A stretch of 64,000 nt of DNA from Phycisphaerae bacterium (GCA_030372985.1 JAUCQB010000254.1:21422-85421), one strand, 5' to 3'. Shown: positions 32,233 through 41,100, counted from the first letter of the stretch. The notes: generated by a model from the letters alone, not told the origin. A program made the numbers and translations.

Positions 32233-34848
32233 TCATTTCTTCCAGTTGGCGATATCGTCGTCGGTGCCGTCGTTGCCGTCGGCTCCGATGCTCCAGAGAT
32301 CGTAGGTGTCGCGGTTGTGTTCGCCCGGTGAGAGGTACATCAAACGATGACCCCAAGGGTCCTTGAGCGTGTCGGCGCTGGTGACGTACGGCCCTCTCCA
32401 CTTCTCGGCGTCGGCTTCGTTCTCGGGCTGCTCGACGAGCTCATCCAGCTTGCCGGGGTACCGCCCGACGTGCATCTTGAACAGTTCCAACGCCGCGGCC
32501 AGGGTTCCCTCGCGATTGACCGCCCGGCGTGCGGCCGCGGCTTTCTGGTCCGATGTTGTCTCCGCCGCCTCCTCGCCGGGCTCCTCCATCTCGCGGCCGA
32601 GTCGGCGGTAAGTATCCTCAAGGGCCTTGCGAAAACTGCTCATGCTCATGAACTCGACATGGCTGTCGGCGAAGAGGACGTTGGTCCCTTCGTTATCGTG
32701 GTTCTCGGGGTTTTCGTAGGCAATGACGTTGCGCTGGTCAACCTCCGTCGACTGGCCGGAGATGTAGATATACGAGCTGGTCGCGTCAGATTCGTCCAGC
32801 GGCGAGCGAAGCGTTTGTTCGCTGATGGCACCGCTGTCAACCAGCGTCTGCAGATCGGGCGGGAACTTGTCGTCGTTCTCCGTCGCGTAGGTGTAGAGGG
32901 CCACGCCGATGCTGCGGAGATTGGCGGCGCTGACCGTGCGTTTGGCCATTCCACGGGCCCTGGCCAGCGACGGCAACAGGATGGCCGCGCCCAGCGGAAT
33001 CGCGAAGCCGCCTTCACCAATGGCCGGCACCGGAACCGGCAGCGCCCCGTGCGAGACGGTCAGCGCGCCGTCCGCGCTGACCGTGGAGACGGACACGTTG
33101 CCGAACATGTGGCGGGTGACGGTGTGGGCCGACGGCAACATGCCGATCTCGAGAGGGATGTCTTCCTTCTGCAGCATGGCGGCGGCCACCTGCCAGATCG
33201 GCAGCGCGAATGAGTACAACTGGAGCATACCGGACTTGGTGTCCACATAGTTGACCGAGTAGGCCTCCTTGGGCAGCAGGCTGCGGCCGCGCTGATAATC
33301 CGGGTTGTCCAGCAGCGACGCCCCGCGATTCATCAGGTGGTCCAGCTCCATCCGCACCATCTGCGGGTAGAGAGCCATGATCCAGCGGCCCTGACACTCC
33401 GCCCAGGCCGGGGCGATCGGCAAGGGCACGCCGCTGATGTCGAAGTATTCGATGGTCTGCCCGCGATATGTCTCGGTGGTCACCTTCGCCGAGCCGCCGC
33501 CGCCCATCTCTTCGGCAATAACTGCCGTGATGTTGCGCATCGCTTTGCGAAGCTCGTTATTCGGTTTGACCTTGGCCACCACTACCATGCCGCTGATCCA
33601 GATCCCGCCGAACTCGGGAGAATCGAAGATCGCCCAGTTGTCCTCGAACGCGCCGAGAATATCTTTCTCAATGCTCAGCCCGAGGCGTCTCTCCGCCTGT
33701 TCCACCGCATCGAGGATCTCTTCTTCGCCGTTCGGAACGACGGACGTCAGGACACCCATGAGCGACCGGTAGGTCGCGGCGGCGTCCCAGTTGGTCACCG
33801 TGGCCCAGCGGACGTTCTTCGGAACTACCCCGATGTCATCCTTGATCAGAGCCTTTCGGCTGATCAGCGGATTGCTGCTGGCGGCGGCACCGGGCAGGTG
33901 GACAAACATCGTGGTCTTGAAGCCGCCGGCCTCGGGCGCGATGGTGATGGACAGTGACTCACAGGCGTCGGCGCCCACCTGTTGAAGGAAGCGATCGACG
34001 GCGCCCGGCTCGGTGAAGAACGGCAGGCCGGTGGCCGCGAGCATCGGCTGGAAGTCCTTGACGACCTGAACGGCACCCTTGAGGTCGAGGAAGAAGAACG
34101 GCGACTCCTGACTGCTGCCTGCGTGCTTCAGGGCGGCGGCGAATCGCGGACTGCGGGTCAGCGAGTTCTCCAGCGTGCCCAGGGCCAGGTGTTCCGTGGC
34201 TTTGGCGCCCACCGAGATGATGAAGAATTCCCGCGCCGTGCCCCAGCGCAGCGGGATCGGGAACCCGGCGACGGTCTTGAACTTCATCTCGCCGACCGCG
34301 ACCTCTTCCGCCGAGTCGGGACCTATCCCGGCCAAGGTCAGGAGTCTTTCGGTCATGTCGACCAATTTGGTCGAGTCCTTGCCGGCGCGAACGATGACGG
34401 CCGCGTCGAATTGCGGTCCGGCCTCGCCCACACCGGCGCCGACCAGGGCCACCGCCGTCGGATGGCGCCAGACCATGGCCAGCAGGGCCTTCACCGGCTC
34501 GAAGATCTGCTCGGCCTTCTCGTCGCCGATCTCGGCGGTGATCTGGTCTTCGATGGCCGGCCAGATGTCCTTCCACCAGGTGGCTCTCAACTGCTGCCAT
34601 TCGGGTTCCTTGAGCAGTTTGGCCAGTTCGGTGTCCCCGGCGGCCTTCGCGAAAACGTCGATGCCCGGCCAGCCCTTGTACAGCAGCGTTCCGGCCGGCA
34701 GCAGGTCGGACAGTGCCGAGCCGCTGATCGCCGGCGTGCCCTGCGCGGTCGGCGCGGAGGTGGTACTCGTCTCCTCGGCCGACCAGGCGGGCAGGAAGGT
34801 CAGTAACATGATTGTCAGCATCCAGCGAGATGTTTTCGAAGTCATCAT
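32233..34848 (-). CDS. large secreted protein: DUF3352-like part plus pilin-type domains
   Basis: This 871-residue protein begins with a Sec signal (MLTIMLLTFLPAWS; cleavage near residue 23). Residues 45-600 look like a repeated-fold extracytoplasmic domain resembling DUF3352. Residues about 625-755 match the post-helix part of planctomycete prepilins (LLPSLARARGMAKR, NLRSIGVALYTYATENDDK, NVLFADSHVEFMS). Residues about 795-871 resemble the C-terminal GspG pseudopilin domain (YPGKLDELVEQP, WGHRLMYLSPG, DLWSIGADGNDGTDDDI, with its Asp-rich calcium loop). No N-terminal prepilin cleavage motif is present, so it is not itself a pilin. AAAGGA precedes the ATG. Confidence 0.7.
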   Translation of the reverse strand: MMTSKTSRWMLTIMLLTFLPAWSAEETSTTSAPTAQGTPAISGSALSDLLPAGTLLYKGWPGIDVFAKAAGDTELAKLLKEPEWQQLRATWWKDIWPAIEDQITAEIGDEKAEQIFEPVKALLAMVWRHPTAVALVGAGVGEAGPQFDAAVIVRAGKDSTKLVDMTERLLTLAGIGPDSAEEVAVGEMKFKTVAGFPIPLRWGTAREFFIISVGAKATEHLALGTLENSLTRSPRFAAALKHAGSSQESPFFFLDLKGAVQVVKDFQPMLAATGLPFFTEPGAVDRFLQQVGADACESLSITIAPEAGGFKTTMFVHLPGAAASSNPLISRKALIKDDIGVVPKNVRWATVTNWDAAATYRSLMGVLTSVVPNGEEEILDAVEQAERRLGLSIEKDILGAFEDNWAIFDSPEFGGIWISGMVVVAKVKPNNELRKAMRNITAVIAEEMGGGGSAKVTTETYRGQTIEYFDISGVPLPIAPAWAECQGRWIMALYPQMVRMELDHLMNRGASLLDNPDYQRGRSLLPKEAYSVNYVDTKSGMLQLYSFALPIWQVAAAMLQKEDIPLEIGMLPSAHTVTRHMFGNVSVSTVSADGALTVSHGALPVPVPAIGEGGFAIPLGAAILLPSLARARGMAKRTVSAANLRSIGVALYTYATENDDKFPPDLQTLVDSGAISEQTLRSPLDESDATSSYIYISGQSTEVDQRNVIAYENPENHDNEGTNVLFADSHVEFMSMSSFRKALEDTYRRLGREMEEPGEEAAETTSDQKAAAARRAVNREGTLAAALELFKMHVGRYPGKLDELVEQPENEADAEKWRGPYVTSADTLKDPWGHRLMYLSPGEHNRDTYDLWSIGADGNDGTDDDIANWKK

Positions 34849-34893
34849 CGATCGTCCTTTCCGCGGATTCCCGTTCCGCCTCGCATGATCCGT

Positions 34894-35313
34894 TCAGCCG
34901 TGAATGCGACGGCTCGCTTCGTCGGCCTCCCCTGGGTTTTCGTGCGGCAGCGCCAGCATCATAATGCCCCTTTGTGTTAGAGTCCGCAAGTATGCGAGCA
35001 TGGCCGCTTCCGCCTGCCGCTGCTGCATGCCGTGAGTGGATGCGAGACGCTCGATCATCGTCATGATCGTCGTCTGCCCGTCTATCATCCGCCAAGTTTC
35101 GACACCGACCGCGTCGAGTTGGTACCGCCGGACGATCGGGTCGTTGCGGCCGCCGCTCAGCCAGCGAAACAGGCGGCTCCTGGGCAGCGACACGGTCAAT
35201 TCGAGCCCGCCTCCGTCGATTTCCTTCTCGGTGATGTTGGGGTTTCGCAGCGGCCGGGCGGCCAGAAGCATCTCCCTGCTTGGCCCAGGGTCTTTTTTCC
35301 GCCGCCGGCCCAT
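34894..35313 (-). CDS. PqqD-like protein
   Basis: This 139-residue protein has a basic N-terminus and a C-terminal PqqD-type winged-helix domain (residues about 55-125; RYQLDAVGVETWRMIDGQTT then MIERLAS...AMLAYLRTLTQRGIMML). PqqD-fold domains bind precursor peptides or serve in envelope-associated proteins; many planctomycete copies stand alone, as here, with no radical SAM maturase adjacent. The ATG at 35313 follows a GTG at 35316; GGAGG lies 7-10 bases upstream. The stop of the DHH gene upstream ends 6 bases before it, so the two are an operon. Confidence 0.7.
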   Translation of the reverse strand: MGRRRKKDPGPSREMLLAARPLRNPNITEKEIDGGGLELTVSLPRSRLFRWLSGGRNDPIVRRYQLDAVGVETWRMIDGQTTIMTMIERLASTHGMQQRQAEAAMLAYLRTLTQRGIMMLALPHENPGEADEASRRIHG

Positions 35314-35319
35314 CACCGT

Positions 35320-36390
35320 CTAGCCTCCGCCCATGGCCGCGACGATTCGCTCCGTCACGCGACGCCGGGCTTCTTCCAGGGTTCCGGCCAGTCGCGCTCC
35401 GGCCGCCCGGCGGTGCCCGCCCCCGCCGAAATGCTCGGCGATCGCCGCCACATCGATGTCACGCCCGCATACCTCGGGCGACTTGCTTCGAAAACTCGCT
35501 CGGATCTCGCCCGTGCCCGCATCGACCAGCAGCACGGAGACAATAACCCGCTCGGCCGACATCGGCTCGTTGACCAGGTCTTCCGTCTCTGCCTTGGACG
35601 CGCCGGACCGACCGAACATTTCAGGAGTAATGTGCGTGATCGCCGCCGTATCGCCGGCATGCAAGGTAAGCGTGGCCAGCATCTCGGTCATCAGTCGGAC
35701 GCGCGACAGGGGAAAGGACCCGTACAGCCTGCTGTAGAGGACGTCCGGCTTGACACCCAGGTCGATCAGATCGGCCGCTGTCTGCATGGCTCGGGCGTCA
35801 GTATTCGAGTGCCGGAACCAGCCGGTGTCGGTCGAAAGACCAGTGAACAAGGCCTCGGCCGACGCGGGATCCAGCGCCCAGCCCATCGCGTCGCACCAGG
35901 CGTGCAGAATCTGGCACGTGGCGGGCGCCGAAGGGTCGATCAGGTCGAGGTCGTCACGGCGGCCTTGAGAAAGACCATCGGCTGCGGCATGGTGGTCGAC
36001 CACAATCCGGGGCAGCGTACTGGCCCGCAGGTAATCGGCCACCGGTTTGAGCTGAGCCCAGCTATTGGTGTCGAGGATCAGGATCCCGTCGAAGCCGGCA
36101 TCAATCGCTCCAGGATCGTCGTCTTGCCAGCGACGGAAGACTGTTTGTGCATCGAGCTGGGTGCCATGCCCACGGCTTTGCGTGGGCATGTGATCGAGGA
36201 ACGCGTACCGACTGGGCAACTCGTCGTAGACGAATGCTATCGCCTCACGGCCGGCGGCTTCGATCACCCGTTTGATGGCCGCCATCGCCCCAAGGGCGTC
36301 ACCGTCCGGCCGGTCGTGGGCCAGGATCATCGTCCGCTTCCAGCCCGCCAGACGACGTCCGGCCTCCTCGAATCCTTCTCGGTTGATCAT
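35320..36390 (-). CDS. DHH/DHHA1 phosphoesterase, NrnA-type
   Basis: NrnA-type enzymes degrade short oligoribonucleotides (nanoRNA) and pAp, using two Mn2+ ions. The 356-residue product has motif I AHDRPDGDALGA (about 24-35), DTNSW, the DHH motif in VVDHHAAADG near residue 130, STDTGWFRHSNT, and the DHHA1 substrate loop FGGGGHRRAAGAR near residue 325. Length fits NrnA (about 310-350). The ATG at 36390 is preceded by AGGTGA. It is upstream of and nearly abutting the PqqD-like gene. Confidence 0.88.
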   Translation of the reverse strand: MINREGFEEAGRRLAGWKRTMILAHDRPDGDALGAMAAIKRVIEAAGREAIAFVYDELPSRYAFLDHMPTQSRGHGTQLDAQTVFRRWQDDDPGAIDAGFDGILILDTNSWAQLKPVADYLRASTLPRIVVDHHAAADGLSQGRRDDLDLIDPSAPATCQILHAWCDAMGWALDPASAEALFTGLSTDTGWFRHSNTDARAMQTAADLIDLGVKPDVLYSRLYGSFPLSRVRLMTEMLATLTLHAGDTAAITHITPEMFGRSGASKAETEDLVNEPMSAERVIVSVLLVDAGTGEIRASFRSKSPEVCGRDIDVAAIAEHFGGGGHRRAAGARLAGTLEEARRRVTERIVAAMGGG

Positions 36391-36589
36391 CACTCACCTG
36401 GAGCGGTCATCGCAATGACCGTTTTCCCGGTCCCGGGGGACCGAAGGGAGCCGTTGTCTCCTCACAAAGACCAGCGCCGCGATTCGGTCAATCGGGCCAA
36501 TTCTGCCGCTTCCGACGACACCTCATATAGGAGATAATACCACGGCCAGCCTTTTCGGCTCAGTCCGTCATGCAAACGAGGTCTTTCGG

Positions 36590-37072
36590 ATGCCCGAACC
36601 CTACACGGTGCTGTTTCTTTGTACCGGCAATAGCTGCCGGTCCCAGATGGCAGAGGCCTTGCTCCGCCATTTGGGCGGGGACAGGTTCCGGGTTATCAGC
36701 GCCGGCAGCCACCCGGCCGGTTTCGTCCATGGTCTGGCCCTCGAAACCCTGCAGCACATGGGCGTCTCAGCCATTGGCCTCTATTCCAAGAGCTGGGACG
36801 AGTTTGCCGCAACTCCGATCGACATTGTCCTGACGCTCTGCGACCATGCCGCCGGTCAGACCTGTCCGGCCTTCCCCGGGCCGGCCGTCCGGGCTCACTG
36901 GTCCTTGCCCGACCCTGCCTTTGTCGAGGGCACCGACGAACAGCGCTTGGCGTTCGCCCTGCAGGTCGCCGGCCGGCTCCGGGGCTGGATCGAAAAGCTC
37001 ATCGGCCTGCCGATCGACAGATTCTCACCTCAGCAGTTGCGGGCCGAACTCGAACGAATTCCTAGGCCCTGA
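36590..37072 (+). CDS. arsC: arsenate reductase, LMW phosphatase type
   Basis: This 160-residue enzyme reduces arsenate to arsenite and draws electrons from thioredoxin. The phosphatase P-loop CTGNSCRSQ sits near residue 11. Two further cysteines in LTLCDHAAGQTCPAF (about 84 and 91) complete the thiol relay of the pI258-type ArsC. The DP pair after the loop (SLPDPAF) supplies the general acid. A plain protein-tyrosine phosphatase would not have the paired downstream cysteines. No arsR or arsenite pump gene is next to it. GAGG lies before the ATG. Confidence 0.85.
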   Translation: MPEPYTVLFLCTGNSCRSQMAEALLRHLGGDRFRVISAGSHPAGFVHGLALETLQHMGVSAIGLYSKSWDEFAATPIDIVLTLCDHAAGQTCPAFPGPAVRAHWSLPDPAFVEGTDEQRLAFALQVAGRLRGWIEKLIGLPIDRFSPQQLRAELERIPRP

Positions 37073-37355
37073 CGGTTCCGCGTCACACGTCTGGTCCCAT
37101 TGCTGGAGAGGTTTTAACGTTGTCGGGGTGTCGGAACGCGCGCAAAGAAGGCGGGGTACGGTCGGAGCCACCCAAGGTGGCGGAGACCTGCCGCTCGCGG
37201 CTGACGCTCGGGATCCTCTCGGGCACACCGAACAGCACGCTGGCAACAGCCTGAAAAACGGTTACCATGTGCCACGACCGATCAAATCGGCCGGAGGTTA
37301 GCGGTAATCCTCGGGCCGGACACGCCGTCTTGTTGACAGTTGAAGGAGAACACGC

Positions 37356-38741
37356 ATGGCGAACGGAACACTTCCTGCTTATCTGGCGTCAGCCAAACCA
37401 AATCCAACGACCAACCGAGGGCCGTGGTGGACCAACACCGCCCCGGCGTACTTCGGCATCTTCACGTGGATCGCTTTCTACGACAAACTCGGAACCTCCT
37501 TCAAATACGGCGGTCTCGATGCCGCTCTGGGCGGGCTGGTTATCGCCGCCGTCATTTGCCACTTCCTATACCACTATGTCTTTGGGCTCCTGGGGATGCG
37601 CACGGGCTACCCCCTGTATGTCGTAGGCAGCTCGACTTTTGGCACCAAGGGCGGTTTCCTATTTCCGGGCATCTTCATGGGCCTGCTGCAGATCGGCTGG
37701 TACAGCGTGGGAACGTTCTACGCCACCAAGCTCATGCTGGGCGCGTTCAACGTGAAGGCCCTCACCGTGTTGGACCCCGAGGTGGCCAATCGGGGATTCA
37801 GTCTGCTGTTCCTCATCGTGGCCATCGCGTGGGGCTATATATTTGCTCTTTTCGGTGCCTTCGGGATCAAGTATGTGGCCAAGATGTCGTCCTACCTCCC
37901 CTGGGTGGCCGTGGCCATGTTGGTAATCGCCGCCGTGTGTGGCCTGCCTCAGATCGGGAAGATCCAGGTCGCGAAAGCAGGCCCGGGCTCGCTGGCTGCC
38001 GCTTGTCTGGTCATTCAGATGGTGATCGGTTTCTTTGCCACTGCCGGGGCCGCCGGTGTGGATTTCGGCACCAACAGCCGCGATGCCAATGATGTCAACA
38101 TGGGCGGACTCACGGGCATCACCATGGGGATCGTGCTGACCGGCGGACTGGCCTTGGTCGCCGTGGCCGGCGCCCAGGGGCTTGAGCCCTCGGGCGAACC
38201 GACCATGTTTGCCTCCCTTCCCGTGGTCAGCCCCGGTCTGGCCAAGATCATGCTCCTGCTCTTTGCCATCGGTTCGATGGCCCCGTCGTGCTTCTGCTCC
38301 AGCATCATCGGCAACAGTCTCTCGACCATGATTCCATCAATAGGCCGCGTGCCGCTGACCCTGGGCGGAGCGACGATCGGTATCATCCTGGCTGCCACCG
38401 GTGTCGCGGGTAACCTGGAGTCGTTCTTCGGCCTGATTGGGGCGTCTTTCGGTCCGATCTGCGGAGCAATCCTGGCGGACTACTTCCTGTCCGGCAGGAA
38501 GTGGGCCGGCCCGCGTGGGGGCGTGAGCATCGCAGGTTACGCGGCGTGGGTTATCGGCTTCCTGGTCGGCATCTCCAACAACGGGATGGTCACCAAGCTC
38601 CTGAACAGGGAGCTTCTGCCCGACTGGCACCCGACTGCGCTCTATTCGCTCATCGTTGGTTTCGTGGTCTACGCGATCCTGGCCAAGGCCGGTTTGCAGG
38701 GTAAGACGGTCGCCTACCCGGGCGCCGATACATCCAAGTAA
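37356..38741 (+). CDS. NCS1 family nucleobase permease (CodB-like)
   Basis: This 461-residue protein has about twelve membrane helices and the NCS1 layout. The first helices contain NTAPAYFGIFTWIAFYDKL and GYPLYVVGSSTFGTKGGFLFP; the loop with SFGPICGAILADYFLSGR near residue 370 is typical of cytosine/purine permeases. It should import a nucleobase or related heterocycle by Na+ or H+ symport. Length matches CodB-like members (about 420-490). A good AAGGAG precedes the ATG by 7 bases. No deaminase gene is adjacent, so the substrate is open. The 283-base gap upstream holds a small GCCACC/GGTGGC hairpin (37167-37181). Confidence 0.88.
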   Translation: MANGTLPAYLASAKPNPTTNRGPWWTNTAPAYFGIFTWIAFYDKLGTSFKYGGLDAALGGLVIAAVICHFLYHYVFGLLGMRTGYPLYVVGSSTFGTKGGFLFPGIFMGLLQIGWYSVGTFYATKLMLGAFNVKALTVLDPEVANRGFSLLFLIVAIAWGYIFALFGAFGIKYVAKMSSYLPWVAVAMLVIAAVCGLPQIGKIQVAKAGPGSLAAACLVIQMVIGFFATAGAAGVDFGTNSRDANDVNMGGLTGITMGIVLTGGLALVAVAGAQGLEPSGEPTMFASLPVVSPGLAKIMLLLFAIGSMAPSCFCSSIIGNSLSTMIPSIGRVPLTLGGATIGIILAATGVAGNLESFFGLIGASFGPICGAILADYFLSGRKWAGPRGGVSIAGYAAWVIGFLVGISNNGMVTKLLNRELLPDWHPTALYSLIVGFVVYAILAKAGLQGKTVAYPGADTSK

Positions 38742-38765
38742 TGCCTGGTCGATAGGGTCTTGAGA

Positions 38766-38802
38766 CAACGGGCGTGGGGCATCGTCATGGTGCCTCACAC
38801 CC
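38766..38802. repeat. direct repeat with hairpin, left copy
   Basis: CAACGGGCGTGGGGCATC (38766-38783) is repeated exactly at 39669-39686. Arms GGGCGTGGGGCA (38770-38781) and TGCCTCACACCC (38791-38802) form a hairpin with a 9-base loop. With the second copy it brackets about 870 bases holding a MITE and the BrnT/BrnA-like pair. Confidence 0.65.
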
Positions 38803-38857
38803 GATTCCTTTGGTCACAACCGGCTGCGCGCGCGATCTCGGAGTCCGACCACGATCT

Positions 38858-39009
38858 GTACGTGTTTAGCGTGCAAGACAGCGGGTCAGGCACTTTTTGC
38901 CGTTTTCTTGTCGCCGACGAGTCCCGCCGGACTGAGCCAACCTCTCCAAATTGCATCGCGAACCGCATTTGGGCAAAAAGAGCCAGACCCCAGCACGCTA
39001 AACACGTAC
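38858..39009. mobile_element. 152-bp MITE with 17-bp terminal inverted repeats
   Basis: The ends GTACGTGTTTAGCGTGC (38858-38874) and its exact reverse complement (38993-39009) are 17-bp perfect inverted repeats. The element is flanked on both sides by CACGATCT (38850-38857 and 39010-39017), an 8-bp target-site duplication. Inner arms continue the pairing imperfectly (CAGGCACTTTTTGCC against GGGCAAAAAGAGCCAG). It encodes nothing and is a non-autonomous element. It occupies much of the 395-base gap before the BrnT gene. Confidence 0.8.
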
Positions 39010-39136
39010 CACGATCTCATCGTGGTTTTCGGTGCCGGTTCCTTACGCGACTTGTGGGAGCTGTGGTGTAGATGGATACAGATGTTGGCAGGAGATACCG
39101 ATTCCGTGAGCAGCAGTGCTCCAGAGGTGCAGCCGA

Positions 39137-39436
39137 ATGGGCTTGAACTTCGAATGGGATGCCGCCAAGGCGCGGTCCAACCGCCGAAAACACAAGGTGG
39201 CCTTTGAAGAGGCTGCCACGGTGTTTGGTGATCCGAGATCGCTGACGATTTACGATCCTGATCACTCGATCGTTGAAGAGCGTTTTGTTACAATGGGGTT
39301 GTCGGCAGCGGGGCGCGTACTTGTGGTTGTTCATACGGACCGCGGCGGGTGCATCCGGTTGATCCGTGCCCGCAAAGCGACACAAAGGGAGCGAAGAGCG
39401 TATGAAGCGAAACGTGAAGACCCGTCGATCGGGTGA
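39137..39436 (+). CDS. brnT: BrnT family toxin (DUF497)
   Basis: BrnT is a small RelE-fold ribonuclease that blocks translation. The 99-residue product has the family opening FEWDAAKARSNRRKHKVAFEEA, where the RxKH catalytic-type residues sit. It continues through VFGDPRSLTIYDPDHS, RFVTMGLSAAGRVLVVVHT and the C-terminal IRLIRARKATQRERRAYE, matching DUF497 throughout. The start at 39137 is supported by AGAGG 9 bases upstream. Its 3' end overlaps the next gene by 35 bases, the usual toxin-first order of brnTA. Confidence 0.88.
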   Translation: MGLNFEWDAAKARSNRRKHKVAFEEAATVFGDPRSLTIYDPDHSIVEERFVTMGLSAAGRVLVVVHTDRGGCIRLIRARKATQRERRAYEAKREDPSIG

Positions 39437-39635
39437 GATGCGAAGTCAGTACGATTTCACGAACGCCATCCGCGGCAAGTACGCGGCCGAATACGCACAG
39501 GGGACGAACCTGGTCGCCTTGTCCGATGAGGTCGCCCGCGTTTTTCCCGATTCCCATGCGGTCAACGAGGCCCTGCGCACGCTGATTCGTCTTGGGACTG
39601 CCCGGCGAGCACGCTCCGCCAGAGGTGATCGCTGA
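39402..39635 (+). CDS. BrnA-like antitoxin
   Basis: This 77-residue protein is the presumed antitoxin of the BrnT toxin, with which it overlaps by 35 bases. Its basic N-terminus precedes the common antitoxin opening SQYDFTNAIRGKYAAEYAQG. A ribbon-helix-helix-like C-terminal half follows (residues about 35-75, LVALSDEVARVFPDSHAVNEALRTLI). Classic BrnA proteins are longer, so this belongs to a related YDFxxAxRG group. Confidence 0.75.
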   Translation: MKRNVKTRRSGEMRSQYDFTNAIRGKYAAEYAQGTNLVALSDEVARVFPDSHAVNEALRTLIRLGTARRARSARGDR

Positions 39636-39668
39636 CTGAGATGGCCGTAACACCTGCGGCTTGACCAA

Positions 39669-39705
39669 CAACGGGCGTGGGGCATCATCGCGGTGTCCCA
39701 CGCCC
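39669..39705. repeat. direct repeat with hairpin, right copy
   Basis: Second copy of the repeat at 38766-38802. Arms GGGCGTGGGGCA (39673-39684) and TGTCCCACGCCC (39694-39705) pair fully apart from one G-T. It lies 33 bases after the antitoxin stop. Confidence 0.65.
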
Positions 39706-39764
39706 GATTTCTTGACGAGCCCGCGCTTTTGCCTCGCCGGTTGGACCTGCACATTACCGAAAGA

Positions 39765-39807
39765 CCGGGGGATGCCTTCGACAGGCTCAGGCCAGGAAAC
39801 CCCTCGG
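39765..39807 (-). repeat. covarying-stem repeat, copy 3
   Basis: Read on the minus strand, the 28-base loop is identical to copy 1 (27070-27113). The stem is CCGAGGGG against a one-base-shorter arm (CCCCCGG). About 50 bases downstream, near 39859-39883, a separate palindrome reads CCGCCGAAG...GCGAAGGCGG; a related sequence lies near 42988-43008. Confidence 0.65.
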
Positions 39808-39893
39808 CTCGTCAGGAATCGCGGTCGAAGACCGCTGCCATTCTGAAACCTGCTTGCCCGCCGAAGCCTTGGCGAAGGCGGGAACCCTGAACC

Positions 39894-41006
39894 CTATGTC
39901 AGCACCCTGTCCAGCCCCGCTTCGATCCACTCCGGTTTGATGTCGTCGTAGAGCGTTGCCCGGCCGATGCAGTCGGCGAGGACGAAGCGCAGCTTGCCGG
40001 CGGCGACCTTCTTGTCCGACTGCATCAGGCTGATGATCCTGTCGCGCTGCCCGGCCAGCGGTGCGGTGACCTGCAGCCCCAGGCGGGCGATCAGTGAGGC
40101 GATGCGCTCGGCCGATGCCCGATCGAGTCGTTCGGCAACTACGCTCATTTCAGCGGCCGCGACCATGCCGGCGGCCACGGCCTCACCGTGTCTCCACGGA
40201 TCTGCCTGCCGGGCCATCAGCGACTCGATCGCGTGCCCGATGGTATGCCCGAAGTTCAGTAGCGCCCGCAGGCCGCTCGTCTCGCGCTCGTCCTGCGAGA
40301 CGATATCCGCCTTGATGCGGACGTTGTGCTCGACCAGGGCTCCCAGTGCGTCGGTGTCGCAGGCGAGGACATGGTCGGCGTTCTCTTCGTGCCAGGTGAA
40401 GAAAGCGGCGTCGCGAATGACCGCGTGCTTGATGCTCTCGGCCAGGCCGGCCCTGAAATCGCGTTCACTCAGCGTCCGCAGCGTGGCCGTATCGACGAGC
40501 ACGAAGAGCGGCTGGTAAAAGGCCCCGATCATGTTCTTGCCGCTGGCGTGATTGACCGCCGTCTTGCCGCCCACGCTGGCGTCAACGCCCGCCTCGATCG
40601 TGGTGGCACACTGCACGAACGGCACGCCGCGCAACCAAGTCGCCGCGACAAACCCTGTCAGGTCGCCAACCACCCCACCACCCAGGGCGATCAGCGGCGA
40701 GGTTCGGTCGATTCGTGCGTCGGCCAGGGCGTCGTAGATCCGCGAGACCCATTCCAGGCTCTTGGTGCTGTCGCCGGCGGGCACAACGAACGTGGCGGCT
40801 TCGAACCCGGCGGCTCGAAGCGAGTCCATCGCCGTCTTGCCGTACAGTGGTCCGACGTTCTCGTCGGTAATCACCATCACCCGGCGGCTCCTGACCCGTT
40901 CGGCCAGCCGCGCACCGAGCCCGCCGAGCAAACCCGACCCGATGAACACCGGATAGCACGGCTCAACGTTCACCTGGACAACACGCTCGGCAGATGCGGA
41001 ACTCAT
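39894..41006 (-). CDS. aroB: 3-dehydroquinate synthase
   Basis: AroB catalyses the second step of the shikimate pathway, converting DAHP to 3-dehydroquinate with NAD and a divalent metal. The 370-residue protein has the NAD region GGGVVGDLTGFVAATWLRG, the substrate motif VGGKTAVNHASGKNMIG, the Zn-ligand glutamate in GLAESIKHAV, and His ligands in FGHTIGHAIES and RHGEAVAAGM. The start at 41006 (MSSASAERVV) is chosen because upstream in-frame sequence is made of short-period repeats. Upstream lies the rhomboid gene on the same strand. Confidence 0.95.
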   Translation of the reverse strand: MSSASAERVVQVNVEPCYPVFIGSGLLGGLGARLAERVRSRRVMVITDENVGPLYGKTAMDSLRAAGFEAATFVVPAGDSTKSLEWVSRIYDALADARIDRTSPLIALGGGVVGDLTGFVAATWLRGVPFVQCATTIEAGVDASVGGKTAVNHASGKNMIGAFYQPLFVLVDTATLRTLSERDFRAGLAESIKHAVIRDAAFFTWHEENADHVLACDTDALGALVEHNVRIKADIVSQDERETSGLRALLNFGHTIGHAIESLMARQADPWRHGEAVAAGMVAAAEMSVVAERLDRASAERIASLIARLGLQVTAPLAGQRDRIISLMQSDKKVAAGKLRFVLADCIGRATLYDDIKPEWIEAGLDRVLT

Positions 41007-41018
41007 GTGCCAAACCCC

Positions 41019-41052
41019 GAATTGAGAATGCTGAATTGAGAATTGAGAGTGA
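41019..41052. repeat. short-period tract of GAATTGAGAAT words
   Basis: GAATTGAGAAT / GCTGAATTGAGAATTGAGAG, upstream of the aroB start. A complementary-style tract (CAATTCCCAATTCCTCATTC) lies at 41101-41132 in the same gap. Confidence 0.6.
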
Positions 41053-41100
41053 AAAGGCGCTGGCAACAGCTCAAGGAAGCGGGTGCATGGCTCGTCTCAT

